NCBI RefSeq assembly: GCF_013394775.1
Contig: NZ_JABXYT010000001.1
Coordinates: 448,501-512,500, forward strand
Reading direction: 5' to 3'
Source of the DNA: Oribacterium sp. oral taxon 102
GTDB lineage: Bacteria; Bacillota; Clostridia; Lachnospirales; Lachnospiraceae
DNA length: 64,000 bases
Translations under genes and position numbers: made by a program
Part shown: positions 50,099 to 58,910 of the stretch, one piece after another
Layout of the letters: every line of letters starts with the position of its first letter
Position numbering within the stretch: the stretch's first letter is position 1
Notes under the pieces: model-generated
Told to the model about the DNA's origin: nothing
Databases searched by the model: none
Seen by the model: only the letters and a program-made list of their open reading frames with translations

Positions 50099-50764
50099 GA
50101 GCGCCGCTATGCCGGCATAGCGGCGGTCGGAAGACCTTAAGACACGCCCCGCATGGAGCGCGAAGTGATGCGAATGCGGCACGGGAGCGCGGAATGCGGG
50201 GCGATTGCGAGAATCGCAAAGCGATGGAGCAATCGGAATCATATGTAAGAAAGCGAGGCAGTCTGAGAGCGCCGCTATGCTGGCATAGCGGCGGTCGGAA
50301 GACCTTAAGACACGCCCCGCATGGAGCGCGAAGTGATGCGAATGCGGCACGGGAGCGCGGAATGCGGGGCGATTGCGAGAATCGCGAAGCGATGGAGCAA
50401 TCGGAATCATATGTAAGAAAGCGAGGCAGTCTGAGAGCGCTGCAATGCTGGCATAGCGGCGGTCGGAAGACCTTAAGACACGCCCCGCATGGAGCGCGAA
50501 GTGATGCGAATGCGGCACGGGAGCGCGGAATGCGGGACGATTGCGAGAATCGCAAAGCGATGGAGCAATCGGAATCATATGTAAGAAAGCGAGGCAGTCT
50601 GAGAGCGCGGCAATGCTGGCATAGCGGCGGTCGGAAGACCTTAAGACACGCCCCGCATGGAGCGCGAAGTGATGCGAATGCGGCACGGGAGCGCGGAATG
50701 CGGGACGATTGCGAGAATCGCAAAGCGATGGAGCAATCGGAATCATATGTAAGAAGGCGGGAAA
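50093..50764 (+). repeat. Four tandem 168-base repeats between prmC and prfA
   Basis: Units start at 50093, 50261, 50429 and 50597, each beginning GTCTGAGAGCG. Each unit contains a palindrome near its start (GCCGCTATGC/GCATAGCGGC, perfect in copy 1, decayed in copies 3 and 4). It also has a long hairpin CGCCCCGCAT/ATGCGGGGCG (the G-to-A change in copies 3 and 4 is in the arm) and a third one GCGATTGCGAGAATCGC. The period is a multiple of three and three reading frames stay open, yet no codon pattern suggests a protein. Copies are nearly identical, so the duplications are recent or homogenized. Confidence 0.93.
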
Positions 50765-50769
50765 CAGAA

Positions 50770-51837
50770 ATGTTTGAGAATTTAGAGGATGTGAAGCATC
50801 GATATGAGGAAATCGTGGAGAACCTCACCATCCCGGAGGTCGTTTCGGACATCGCGAAATACAGGAAGCTGATTCGGGAGCAGGGTGAGCTCGAGCCGGT
50901 CTACCGTGCCTATCTCGCATTTCGGCGTGCCGAGGCATCGGAAACCGATGCGTTGACCCTGCTTTCGAGGGAGAAGGATCCGGAGCTGCTGGAGCTCGCG
51001 AAGGAGGAGCTCTCGGAGGCGAAGGCGCAGCAGGCGGCGCTCACGCAGGAGCTCCGGCTGCTGCTGCTTCCGAAGGATGAAAATGACGAACGGAATATCG
51101 TGATGGAGATCCGCGGCGGCGCGGGAGGAGAGGAGGCGGCACTGTTTGCCGCATCCCTCTATCGGATGTATCAGAGCTATGCAGACCGGCGGGGCTGGCG
51201 GACAGAGCTGGTTTCCTTCAATGAGACCGGGCTCGGCGGCTTGAAGGAGGTTGTCTTCATTGTGAACGGTACAGGCGCCTTCTCCCGTCTGAAATACGAG
51301 TCCGGCGTGCACCGTGTGCAGCGGGTGCCGGAGACGGAGAGCGGCGGACGCATTCACACCTCTACGGCGACGGTGTCCGTCATGCCGGAGGCGGAGGAGG
51401 TGGATGTGGAGATCAATCCGGCGGATGTGCGGATGGAGGTCTTCCGCGCCTCCGGCGCGGGCGGACAGCATATCAACAAGACCTCCTCCGCAGTGCGCCT
51501 GATCCATGTGCCGACCGGTTTGGTGGCGGAGTGTCAGGAGGAGCGGTCGCAGCTGCAGAACCGAGAGAAGGCAATGCGGCTCCTTCGTGCCCGGCTCTAT
51601 GAAATCGAATATACGAGGAAGCATGAGGCGGAGGCGCAGGAGAAGCGCTCTCAGCTCGGTACGGGAGACCGTTCGGAGAAAATCCGGACGTACAACTTTC
51701 CGCAGGGCAGGGTGACTGACCATCGAATCAAGCTGACGCTGTATTCCATAGAACAGGTGCTGAACGGGGATCTTGATCTGCTGATTGATCCGCTGATTAC
51801 TGCGGATCAGGCGGAGAAGCTGAGCAGAAGCCAGTGA
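50770..51837 (+). CDS. prfA: Peptide chain release factor 1
   Basis: 355 residues, MFENLEDVKHRYEEIVENLT at the start. The GGQ motif is in SGAGGQHINKTSSAVRL, and the stop-codon recognition segment (PxT type) lies near residue 185. It ends translation at UAA and UAG and is methylated on GGQ by PrmC. The start is ATG 50770, with a weak GGCGGG site upstream; an in-frame extension through the repeats to 50194 is rejected. Expression coupled to prmC must pass the 670-base repeat block. Confidence 0.96.
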   Translation: MFENLEDVKHRYEEIVENLTIPEVVSDIAKYRKLIREQGELEPVYRAYLAFRRAEASETDALTLLSREKDPELLELAKEELSEAKAQQAALTQELRLLLLPKDENDERNIVMEIRGGAGGEEAALFAASLYRMYQSYADRRGWRTELVSFNETGLGGLKEVVFIVNGTGAFSRLKYESGVHRVQRVPETESGGRIHTSTATVSVMPEAEEVDVEINPADVRMEVFRASGAGGQHINKTSSAVRLIHVPTGLVAECQEERSQLQNREKAMRLLRARLYEIEYTRKHEAEAQEKRSQLGTGDRSEKIRTYNFPQGRVTDHRIKLTLYSIEQVLNGDLDLLIDPLITADQAEKLSRSQ

Positions 51838-51949
51838 ACTGCTTCGCCGAGAAACTGAGCAGAAGCCGGTGATCCGCCCCGCGGTGAAGCCGTGCCTGCG
51901 CTGTTTTCTGGAGGAGGCGGTGAGGAGAGAAGGAATTTTGGAGGGAAAA

Positions 51950-53697
51950 ATGGCAGAGGGCGAAAGAACCGGACACCGAAATGCGGGAAGAAACCGGAAG
52001 AGACAGGGAGGACGGCGCAGGCTGCTGCCCTTCCTGGTACTGCTTTGCCTCTTGCTGCTCTCGGGGCTGTGTCTCGGCGGTTACCTTTATATAAAGAAAT
52101 ATATGCCGACGAAGGCGCGGGCAGATCTGGGGGAGTATTTCGACGTAGCAGGCAATAATGTGCAGGTCTATTTGAATGAGGAGAAGCAGAGAACCTCTAA
52201 GTCCTATCTCGTAGTGGGGCGCTTTCAGGAGAATCATGTCTATCTGCCCTATGAGTTCGTCAGGGAGAAGCTGAACCGCCGCTTCTACTGGCAGGAGAGC
52301 AGCGCAGTATTCCTCTATACCCTCCCTGCGGAGACGGTCGCGACAGGAGAGGGAGATCTGCTCCCGGACGGCAGCCATGCTTTTTTTCAAGAGGGAAAAA
52401 ATCTCTATCTGAATGTGGACTGGGTGAAAGAATATACGGATCTTCGCTATCAGCAGAATACCGACGGCGAATACAAGCGGATCTTCCTGGACAACGACTG
52501 GGGTGCTTATGCAGGCGCGACAGTACAGAAGAAGGAAGCGGTCAGGGTGCAGGGCGGCGTGAAGAGTCCGGTGCTGACAGAGCTTATGCCGGGAACGGAG
52601 GTACGGATTCTGGAGCAGCTGGAAAAGTGGACGAAGGTTTCTACGCCGGACGGCTTTCAGGGCTATCTCCGGAGCAGCCGCCTCGGAGAGGCGCGGGAGG
52701 TGAAGCCGGAGAGCAGCTTCCATGCAGCAGATTATACGCGCCGGTCGCTGCCGGAGGGACAGAAGGTGGTGCTCGGCTTCCAGCAGGTGATGAATGCCGC
52801 GGCGAATGAGAACCTCGATGCTCTGACGGAGAATACGCCGGGGATGAATGTGATCGCGCCGACCTGGTTCGTGCTGAGCAGCAGCGAGGGGGATTTCATC
52901 AGCTATGCCTCCGCGGATTATGTGGCGCGGGCGCATGAAAAGGGTTATCAGGTCTGGGCGACGGTCAACAATTTCGACCTCGGCAGGCTCGACGAGGGCG
53001 TGCTGCTTCGGGATCTTTCCCTGCGGGGGCAGCTGATCGGCGGGTTGGTGCAGAATGCGCTGGAGAATGATATTGATGGTCTGAATATCGACTTTGAGCT
53101 GATCCCGGCGGAGCTGGGGCAGGATTATGTACAGTTCATGCGGGAGCTGTCCGTCGCCTGCCGGAATGCGGGGCTCATTCTTTCCGTTGACTGCTATGTC
53201 CCGTTCTCCTACAACAGCCACTATGATCTGGAGGAGCTGGGCGTATTCTGCGACTATGTGATCATAATGTGCTATGATGAGCATTATGCCGGTTCGGAGG
53301 AGGCGGCTCGGTGGCATCTATCTCTTACACGGACAGAGGTATCCGCGAGACCGAGAAGCTGGTTCCGAAGGAGCGGATCGTCATTGCCGTTCCGTTCTAT
53401 ACCCGGGTGTGGATCACCAAGGCGGATGGAAGCCTGAGCTCGGAGGCGCTCAGTGCGAAGCGTGCGCAGCAGTGGGTGCAGGAGAAGAACGTCACGCTGG
53501 AGTGGCAGGATGAGATCGGACAGTATTACGGCAGTATCGAGGACGAGGGTGTTCGGAAGCAGATCTGGATGGAGGAGGCGCAGTCAATGGGACTGAAGCT
53601 CAGTCATATCCGGGCGGCGGAGCTGGGCGGTGTCGCGGCATGGAAGCTCGGACAGGAGCCGGAGGGCTTCTGGAATATTTTGAATCTAAACCAATAA
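51950..53697 (+). pseudogene. GH18-like protein with SH3-type domain, one frameshift
   Basis: A membrane anchor (LLPFLVLLCLLLLSGLCLGG, about residues 25-44) is followed by a copper-amine-oxidase-like/SH3 region (VKSPVLTELMPGTEVRILEQ). After that comes a glycosyl hydrolase 18-like barrel (IDGLNIDFELIP, the DxxDxE-type segment). The frame breaks at about 53300 (YAGSEE, then a +/-1 shift) and resumes as SVASISYTDRGIRETEKLVP in the second frame to 53697. One extra G near 53300 would restore a 582-residue protein. So it is a recent pseudogene or a sequencing error in a G-rich run. The start ATG has GGAGGG upstream. Confidence 0.85.
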
Positions 53698-53711
53698 ATA
53701 GGAAAGGAATC

Positions 53712-54830
53712 ATGGAAACAATCATTAAGGGAATCGATGGGGTAGAAGAGGCGGCAGAGGTAATCAAACGAGGGGGTCTGGTGGCATTCCCGACCGAGAC
53801 AGTATACGGACTTGGCGGCAATGCGTTGGATCCGGAGGTAGCGAGGCGGATCTATGCGGCGAAGGGACGTCCCTCCGATAATCCGCTGATCGTCCATGTC
53901 TCTTCTGCAGAAGAGGCAGAACCTCTGGTTTCTGTGCTGTCGGAGACAGCGCGGCGGCTGATGAGCCGTTTCTGGCCGGGACCGCTGACACTCGTGCTTC
54001 CGAAGTCGGAGCGCGTCCCGTATGAGACGACCGGCGGACTGGACACCGTTGCCCTGAGATGCCCGGAGAATAAATGTACGCTGGAGTTTATCCGGGCATG
54101 CGGGCTGCCGATTGCGGGGCCCTCCGCGAATACTTCCGGGAAACCTTCCCCGACAGAGGCGCGGCATGTCTATGAGGATTTGCAGGGAAGGATTGAAATG
54201 ATTCTGGATGACGGAGAAGCGAGCATTGGCGTGGAGTCCACCATTCTCGATCTGAGCGGCGAGACGCCGACACTGCTCCGGCCGGGTGCGGTCACTGCAG
54301 CAGAGCTGGAAAGCGCGCTGGGGAGAAGCGTCGTGATTGATCCGGCGGTTCTTTCAGGTTCGGTCGGAGAGGGCGTGCATCCGAAGGCACCGGGCATGAA
54401 GTACCGGCATTATGCGCCGAAGGCGAAAATGACGCTGGTGACGACCGCATTTCTCCGGGAGAAGGACTTCCGTGTTGCGGAGAGCGAGAGAGTAAGAGAG
54501 GATGAGCGGATCGCTGATTTTATCAATGAAGAGACAGAGATCTCTGTGAAGGCAGGCAACCGGGTAGGGATACTTTGCTGCAGGGAAACCGAGGAGCTTT
54601 ACCGTACCGGTTACGGCAACATCAAGGTGGACATCAAGCTGCTCGGCAGCCGCGAGGATCCACTCTCCATGACGCATACACTCTTCCGCCTGCTGCGGGA
54701 GTTCGACGCGGATGCAGTGGATGAGATTTTCGCGGAGAGCTATCCGGAGCGCGGCGTCGGCTTCGCGTTGATGAACCGGCTTCGAAAGGCTTCGGGCATG
54801 CGGGAGGAGCTTTTGACAGAGGAGGAATAA
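53712..54830 (+). CDS. tsaC: L-threonylcarbamoyladenylate synthase (Sua5/TsaC type)
   Basis: 372 residues. The YrdC domain (GGLVAFPTETVYGLGGNAL, then RPSDNPLIVHVSS and SANTSGKPSPT) is followed by the Sua5 C-terminal domain (MKYRHYAPKAKMTLV). The enzyme makes threonylcarbamoyl-AMP from threonine, bicarbonate and ATP for the t6A modification of tRNAs. The start is ATG 53712, with AGGAAAGGAATC upstream; the longer frame from 53640 overlaps the preceding gene. The next gene starts two bases after its stop. Confidence 0.95.
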   Translation: METIIKGIDGVEEAAEVIKRGGLVAFPTETVYGLGGNALDPEVARRIYAAKGRPSDNPLIVHVSSAEEAEPLVSVLSETARRLMSRFWPGPLTLVLPKSERVPYETTGGLDTVALRCPENKCTLEFIRACGLPIAGPSANTSGKPSPTEARHVYEDLQGRIEMILDDGEASIGVESTILDLSGETPTLLRPGAVTAAELESALGRSVVIDPAVLSGSVGEGVHPKAPGMKYRHYAPKAKMTLVTTAFLREKDFRVAESERVREDERIADFINEETEISVKAGNRVGILCCRETEELYRTGYGNIKVDIKLLGSREDPLSMTHTLFRLLREFDADAVDEIFAESYPERGVGFALMNRLRKASGMREELLTEEE

Positions 54831-54832
54831 GC

Positions 54833-55333
54833 ATGGGAGAGAGCGGAAAGAGAGAGGATTATATCAGCTGGGACGAGTATTTCATGGGCGTGGCGGAGCT
54901 ATCGGCGCGGCGCTCCAAGGATCCGAGCACACAGGTCGGCGCCTGCATCGTGTCTGAGGACAACAAGATCCTGTCCATGGGCTATAACGGTTTCCCGAAG
55001 GGCTGCTCGGACGATGTATTTCCGTGGACGAAGATCCGGGTGGAGGAGGATCCATACAATGCGAAGTATTTCTACACCACGCACGCCGAGCTGAATGCGA
55101 TCCTGAACTACCGCGGCGGCTCCCTAGAGGGCTCGAAGATCTTCGTGACACTCTTCCCCTGCAATGAGTGCGCCAAGGCGCTGATTCAGGCAGGGGTGAA
55201 GACCATGATCTATCGTGAGGACAAGTATGCGGACACTGCGGCGGTGCGTGCCTCGAAGCGGATGCTGGATGCGGCAGGTGTGCGCTATTACCAGTATCTG
55301 CCAAGCGGCAGAACCCTCACGATCACGTTATAA
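54833..55333 (+). CDS. dCMP deaminase
   Basis: 166 residues with the zinc-dependent deaminase motifs HAELNAI (His ligand and catalytic Glu) and PCNECAK (Cys ligands). The typical deoxycytidylate deaminase features MGYNGFPKGCSDD and YTTHAE are also present. It converts dCMP to dUMP for dTMP synthesis. It is the ComEB-like group in Firmicutes. Two bases separate it from tsaC, so one transcript is likely. Confidence 0.93.
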   Translation: MGESGKREDYISWDEYFMGVAELSARRSKDPSTQVGACIVSEDNKILSMGYNGFPKGCSDDVFPWTKIRVEEDPYNAKYFYTTHAELNAILNYRGGSLEGSKIFVTLFPCNECAKALIQAGVKTMIYREDKYADTAAVRASKRMLDAAGVRYYQYLPSGRTLTITL

Positions 55334-55336
55334 CTG

Positions 55337-55357
55337 CCCCCGAGCTAAGCTCGGGGG
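55337..55357. other. Perfect 10-bp hairpin in a short repeat-bounded gap
   Basis: CCCCCGAGCT and AGCTCGGGGG are inverted around one base. The gap is bounded by the direct repeat TATAACTGCCC (55329-55339 and 55407-55417) and holds a second palindrome CAATCGC-TT-GCGATTG. No T-run follows on the plus strand, so it is not a classic terminator. It may be an inserted small repeat element. Confidence 0.5.
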
Positions 55358-55431
55358 AGCCACGCGGCTTTGAGCGATTCAAGGCAATCGCTTGCGATTG
55401 CTTCTCTATAACTGCCCACGAAGGGAGAACT

Positions 55432-56109
55432 ATGTTTATCAAGGGAGAGGGCGCGAAAGCGCGGACAGAGAGGGTGCATGAAATCATGCGCCGCATGGAC
55501 AGTCGCTACGGCGCAGAGCCGCCGATCTTTCTTCAGCATCAGAATGCATGGCAGCTTCTGTTCGCGACGATATTGAGTGCGCAGTGTACGGACGCCCGCG
55601 TCAATATGGTGACAGAGCAGCTGTACCGGAAGTACCGGAGCCTGCAGGATTTCGCGGACTGTCAGCTTTCGGAGCTGGAGCAGGACATCAAGTCCACCGG
55701 CTTCTATCACAATAAGGCGAAGAACATCAAGGCGTGTGCGGGAGAGCTGCTTCAGCGCTTCCACGGCACGGTGCCGCAGACGATAGAGGAGCTGACCTCC
55801 CTTCCGGGCGTCGGCAGGAAGACGGGAAACCTGATCCTCGGCAACATTTACGGCAAGCCCTCTATCGTGGTGGATACCCATGTAAAGCGGATCTCGAACC
55901 GGCTCGGTCTGGCGGATTCTGCCGATCCGACGAAGGTGGAGTTCCAGCTTCAGGAGGTGCTGCCGAAGGAATACTGGGTTCGCTGGAACACGCACATCAT
56001 TTCGCTGGGGCGTGCGATCTGCACCTCGCAGAGACCGAAGTGCGGAGAATGCTATCTGTCGGAGCTCTGCCCGAGCAGGGAGCACGATCCGGAAACATGG
56101 AGGAGCTGA
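55432..56109 (+). CDS. nth: Endonuclease III
   Basis: 225 residues. The helix-hairpin-helix is LTSLPGVGRKTGN with the catalytic Lys, and the catalytic Asp is in IVVDTHV. A 4Fe-4S cluster motif C-x6-C-x2-C-x5-C closes the protein (CTSQRPKCGECYLSELC). It removes oxidised pyrimidines and nicks the abasic site. The ATG is preceded by AAGGGAG. The next gene starts one base after its stop. Confidence 0.96.
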   Translation: MFIKGEGAKARTERVHEIMRRMDSRYGAEPPIFLQHQNAWQLLFATILSAQCTDARVNMVTEQLYRKYRSLQDFADCQLSELEQDIKSTGFYHNKAKNIKACAGELLQRFHGTVPQTIEELTSLPGVGRKTGNLILGNIYGKPSIVVDTHVKRISNRLGLADSADPTKVEFQLQEVLPKEYWVRWNTHIISLGRAICTSQRPKCGECYLSELCPSREHDPETWRS

Positions 56110-56110
56110 G

Positions 56111-56362
56111 ATGACGGAATGTGAGCTCTGCGGCAATTACAGCTATGATTCGGAGCTGGACGACTGGCTCTGCGAGGCATATATGGATGAGGACGACAGG
56201 GCGCGGCTTTCTTTGGATCGGTATACGCATTGTCCGTATTGGAGATCCGATGATGAATATCGGACTGTGAAGCATCAGGCGGTTGGGCATCTGCCGGGCT
56301 ATACGGACGAGGGACGTTTCGCGGAGCCGAAGCAGGACAGGAAGTATGAGGGTGAGCGCTGA
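56111..56362 (+). CDS. DUF6472 family small Cys-containing protein
   Basis: 83 residues. MTECELCGNYSYDSELDDWL at the start, CEAYMDEDD and then THCPYWRSDDEY give a Cys pattern that suggests zinc binding. It matches DUF6472, a family found in Lachnospiraceae with no known role. It sits between nth and trmL with a 1-base gap and a 1-base overlap, so it is co-translated with both. Confidence 0.75.
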   Translation: MTECELCGNYSYDSELDDWLCEAYMDEDDRARLSLDRYTHCPYWRSDDEYRTVKHQAVGHLPGYTDEGRFAEPKQDRKYEGER

Positions 56363-56919
56363 TGAACATCGTACTGCATGAGCCGGAGATTCCCTTCAAT
56401 ACCGGTGCGATCGGGCGAACCTGTGTGGCGACAGGGACGGTGCTGCATCTGATTCGTCCCTACGGCTTCCTTCTGAATGACAGGAATCTGAAGCGGGCGG
56501 GGATGGACTACTGGGAAAAGCTTCGGCTCTTCGAGTACAGGGACTATACAGACTTTCGGAGACAGCATTCGGAGCTCTGTCTCGGCTCGCATGCGAAGAT
56601 GTGCACAGAGGACGATGCTCCGCGTCTCTGGTTCGCTACGACGAAGGCGCGGCAGATTTACAGTGAGGTCTGCTTCGGAATGGACGACTACATCATGTTC
56701 GGGAAGGAGTCTGCCGGAATCCCGGAGGAGATCCTCGCGGAGCATCCGGAGAGCTGCATCCGTATCCCGATGTACGGAGACATCCGCTCGCTGAATCTCT
56801 CGAATTCCGTTTCCGTTCTCCTCTATGAGGCGCTCCGGCAGAATAACTTCGGCGGACTCAGGAGAGAGGGTGCGCTGCATCGCCTGCATTGGCGGGAAGG
56901 GAACGCCCATGGCACATGA
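56362..56919 (+). CDS. trmL: tRNA (cytidine(34)-2'-O)-methyltransferase
   Basis: 185 residues of the SPOUT class. MNIVLHEPEIPFNTGAIGRT at the start and motifs FGKESAGIPEEIL and RIPMYGDIRSLNLSNSV near the end form the trefoil-knot S-adenosylmethionine site. TrmL methylates the wobble base ribose of tRNA-Leu isoacceptors. Overlaps the DUF6472 gene by one base. Confidence 0.95.
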   Translation: MNIVLHEPEIPFNTGAIGRTCVATGTVLHLIRPYGFLLNDRNLKRAGMDYWEKLRLFEYRDYTDFRRQHSELCLGSHAKMCTEDDAPRLWFATTKARQIYSEVCFGMDDYIMFGKESAGIPEEILAEHPESCIRIPMYGDIRSLNLSNSVSVLLYEALRQNNFGGLRREGALHRLHWREGNAHGT

Positions 56920-56982
56920 ATCAGAAAAAAATCAGCGCTTTCTCAGAGAGGGACGGGACATGACCCGATAAGGAGGAATGAA

Positions 56983-57495
56983 ATGAAGCTTGGGAAGAGA
57001 TGGAGTTCACTGGCAGCAGTGCTGCTGCTCTGCCTGACGCTGCTTGCCGCCTGCAAGCCGCGCTATCAGGCGCAGGTGCAGGATCCGAGAGCGACGATCG
57101 CAGCGGATGCGCCGCAGGTGCTGGACTTCGACCAGATTCATAATGACATCGTGGAGCGGTATTCGGACAATGAGGCGTACGGTTTCATTAAAAATATGGA
57201 TATCAGCGGCTCCAACGATGCGCCGAAGACGATCCGGATCAGCATGGACTGCGTAGAGGAGGTCTCTGACGAAGCGCTGGACATCTTCATGTCGCTGCTT
57301 CTGCAGAGCATCTCTGAGGAAGCGATCGTGCAGGACAGCCGTTATACCGGTCCGACGGAGGATAGCTTCGGCTCGGTCTATGACAGCTATGATATCCAGT
57401 ACCGCATCAGTCGCGGGGATACGGTTTATCAGGATACTGTGATTTCGGCAGGAGAGAATATCCCGTTCCCGGCGGGGGTGTCACTTGAGGGCTGA
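56983..57495 (+). CDS. Small lipoprotein of unknown function
   Basis: 170 residues. The signal sequence MKLGKRWSSLAAVLLLCLTL ends at a lipobox LAAC (Cys about residue 24), so it is lipid-anchored outside the membrane. The mature part (DFDQIHNDIVERYSDNEAYG, then KTIRISMDCVEEVSDEALD) has mixed strands and helices; I recognise no family. A GGAGG lies before the start. It overlaps the cca start by 11 bases. Confidence 0.7.
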   Translation: MKLGKRWSSLAAVLLLCLTLLAACKPRYQAQVQDPRATIAADAPQVLDFDQIHNDIVERYSDNEAYGFIKNMDISGSNDAPKTIRISMDCVEEVSDEALDIFMSLLLQSISEEAIVQDSRYTGPTEDSFGSVYDSYDIQYRISRGDTVYQDTVISAGENIPFPAGVSLEG

Positions 57496-58834
57496 GTCTG
57501 TGCGGCTCCCGATTGCTGTTGAAAAAATCATTGCGAGACTGGAGAATGCGGGCTTCGAGGCGTATGCGGTCGGCGGCTGCGTCCGGGACAGTCTGCTGGG
57601 GCGGCTGCCGGATGATTGGGATATTACGACCTCAGCGCTGCCGGCTGAGGTGAAGCAGCTCTTCCGGCGCACGATCGATACCGGCATACAGCACGGTACG
57701 GTGACGGTGCTGATGAGCGGAGCGGATACGATCCTCCGCGGGGAGAGAGGCTACGAGGTGACGACCTATCGGCTCGACGGCATCTATCTGGACGGGCGGC
57801 ACCCGTCTACAGTTGCCTTCACTCCCTCTCTCCATGAAGATCTCGCCCGCAGAGACTTCACGATCAATGCGATGGCATATAATCAAAGGGCAGGACTCGT
57901 AGATGACTTCGGCGGGCTGCGGGATCTCTCCGCCCGGCAGATCCGCGCCGTCGGCATAGCGGAGCAGCGCTTCACGGAGGATGCGCTCCGGATGCTCCGT
58001 GCGCTCCGCTTTTCGGCACAGCTTTCCTTCAAGATCGAGGAGGAAACGAAGCTTGCCGTGAAGGCACTTGCCCCGAATCTCCGGAAGATTTCGAAGGAGA
58101 GGATACAGGCGGAGCTTTCGAAGCTGCTTCTCTCGGAGCATCCGGAGCATTACCAAAGGATATTCGAGACGGGACTTGCCCCGTATATTACCCCGCATTT
58201 TCCGCTGCTGGCGGATGCCGCGTATCCGGCGATGCCGGACAGTGCGCCTCGAAAGAAGTATCTCCGCTACGGGATGCTCCTTCGGAATGTGCCGGAGCAG
58301 GCGGGGCAGATCCTTCGGGAGCTGAAGCTGGACAATGAGACCATCCGGCTGGGGCGGAGCATTGCAGAGCTGCATGGGACAGCGCTTCCGGAAACAGCGT
58401 ATCGATGCCGGAGCCTGCTGTCGGAGTATGGATCGGAGCTGCTTTCTGACTGGCTTCGAATGGAGGAAGCGCTGCTTTTGGCAGAGGACTGCGCTGCTCC
58501 GGGGCGCTGTGAAGTGCTTCCGGAGACCGCCGAGGGCGGAGAAACAGTGCCTGCGCCGGCGGCTTCGGATGCCGTGCGCTCTCGAGACACACGGCGGGAG
58601 CGGCTTCGGAAGATCCGGCAGGCAGAGAAACAGATCGAAGAGATATTAAGCAGAGGCGACTGCCTCAGCATTGCCGGACTTGCCGTGAACGGGCGGGACC
58701 TGATGGAGCAAGGCATAGAGAGCGGGCCGAAGCTCGGGGAGATGCTCCATATGCTTTTGGATTATGTTCTGGAGGATCCGGAGCGGAACCGCAGAGAGAC
58801 GCTGCTGCGAAGGCTTTTCTTGACGCTTCTGTGA
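57485..58834 (+). CDS. cca: CCA tRNA nucleotidyltransferase
   Basis: 449 residues. The class II nucleotidyltransferase head contains YAVGGCVRDSLLGRLPDDWD with the catalytic Asp pair, then RRDFTINAMAYN. The RNA-binding head domain has TEDALRMLRALRFSAQL. An HD-type region is not obvious. It adds or repairs the tRNA 3' CCA. The TTG start at 57485 overlaps the preceding lipoprotein gene; a GTG at 57500 is a second choice. Confidence 0.92.
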   Translation: MRAESVRLPIAVEKIIARLENAGFEAYAVGGCVRDSLLGRLPDDWDITTSALPAEVKQLFRRTIDTGIQHGTVTVLMSGADTILRGERGYEVTTYRLDGIYLDGRHPSTVAFTPSLHEDLARRDFTINAMAYNQRAGLVDDFGGLRDLSARQIRAVGIAEQRFTEDALRMLRALRFSAQLSFKIEEETKLAVKALAPNLRKISKERIQAELSKLLLSEHPEHYQRIFETGLAPYITPHFPLLADAAYPAMPDSAPRKKYLRYGMLLRNVPEQAGQILRELKLDNETIRLGRSIAELHGTALPETAYRCRSLLSEYGSELLSDWLRMEEALLLAEDCAAPGRCEVLPETAEGGETVPAPAASDAVRSRDTRRERLRKIRQAEKQIEEILSRGDCLSIAGLAVNGRDLMEQGIESGPKLGEMLHMLLDYVLEDPERNRRETLLRRLFLTLL

Positions 58835-58910
58835 GGATAGGGTAAACTAAGGGCATAAATTTGTGATACTTTCACAGGTCGGCGGCAGTGCGCAGGAAAG
58901 GACGGCATTC

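Noticed and set aside
50093..50764. CRISPR array
   Set aside because: The units are contiguous 168-base copies without unique spacers and no cas gene is present.
50194..50769. N-terminal extension of release factor 1 through the tandem repeats
   Set aside because: The family start MFENLEDVKHRYEE is at 50770; the extension consists only of repeat sequence and has no ribosome binding site.
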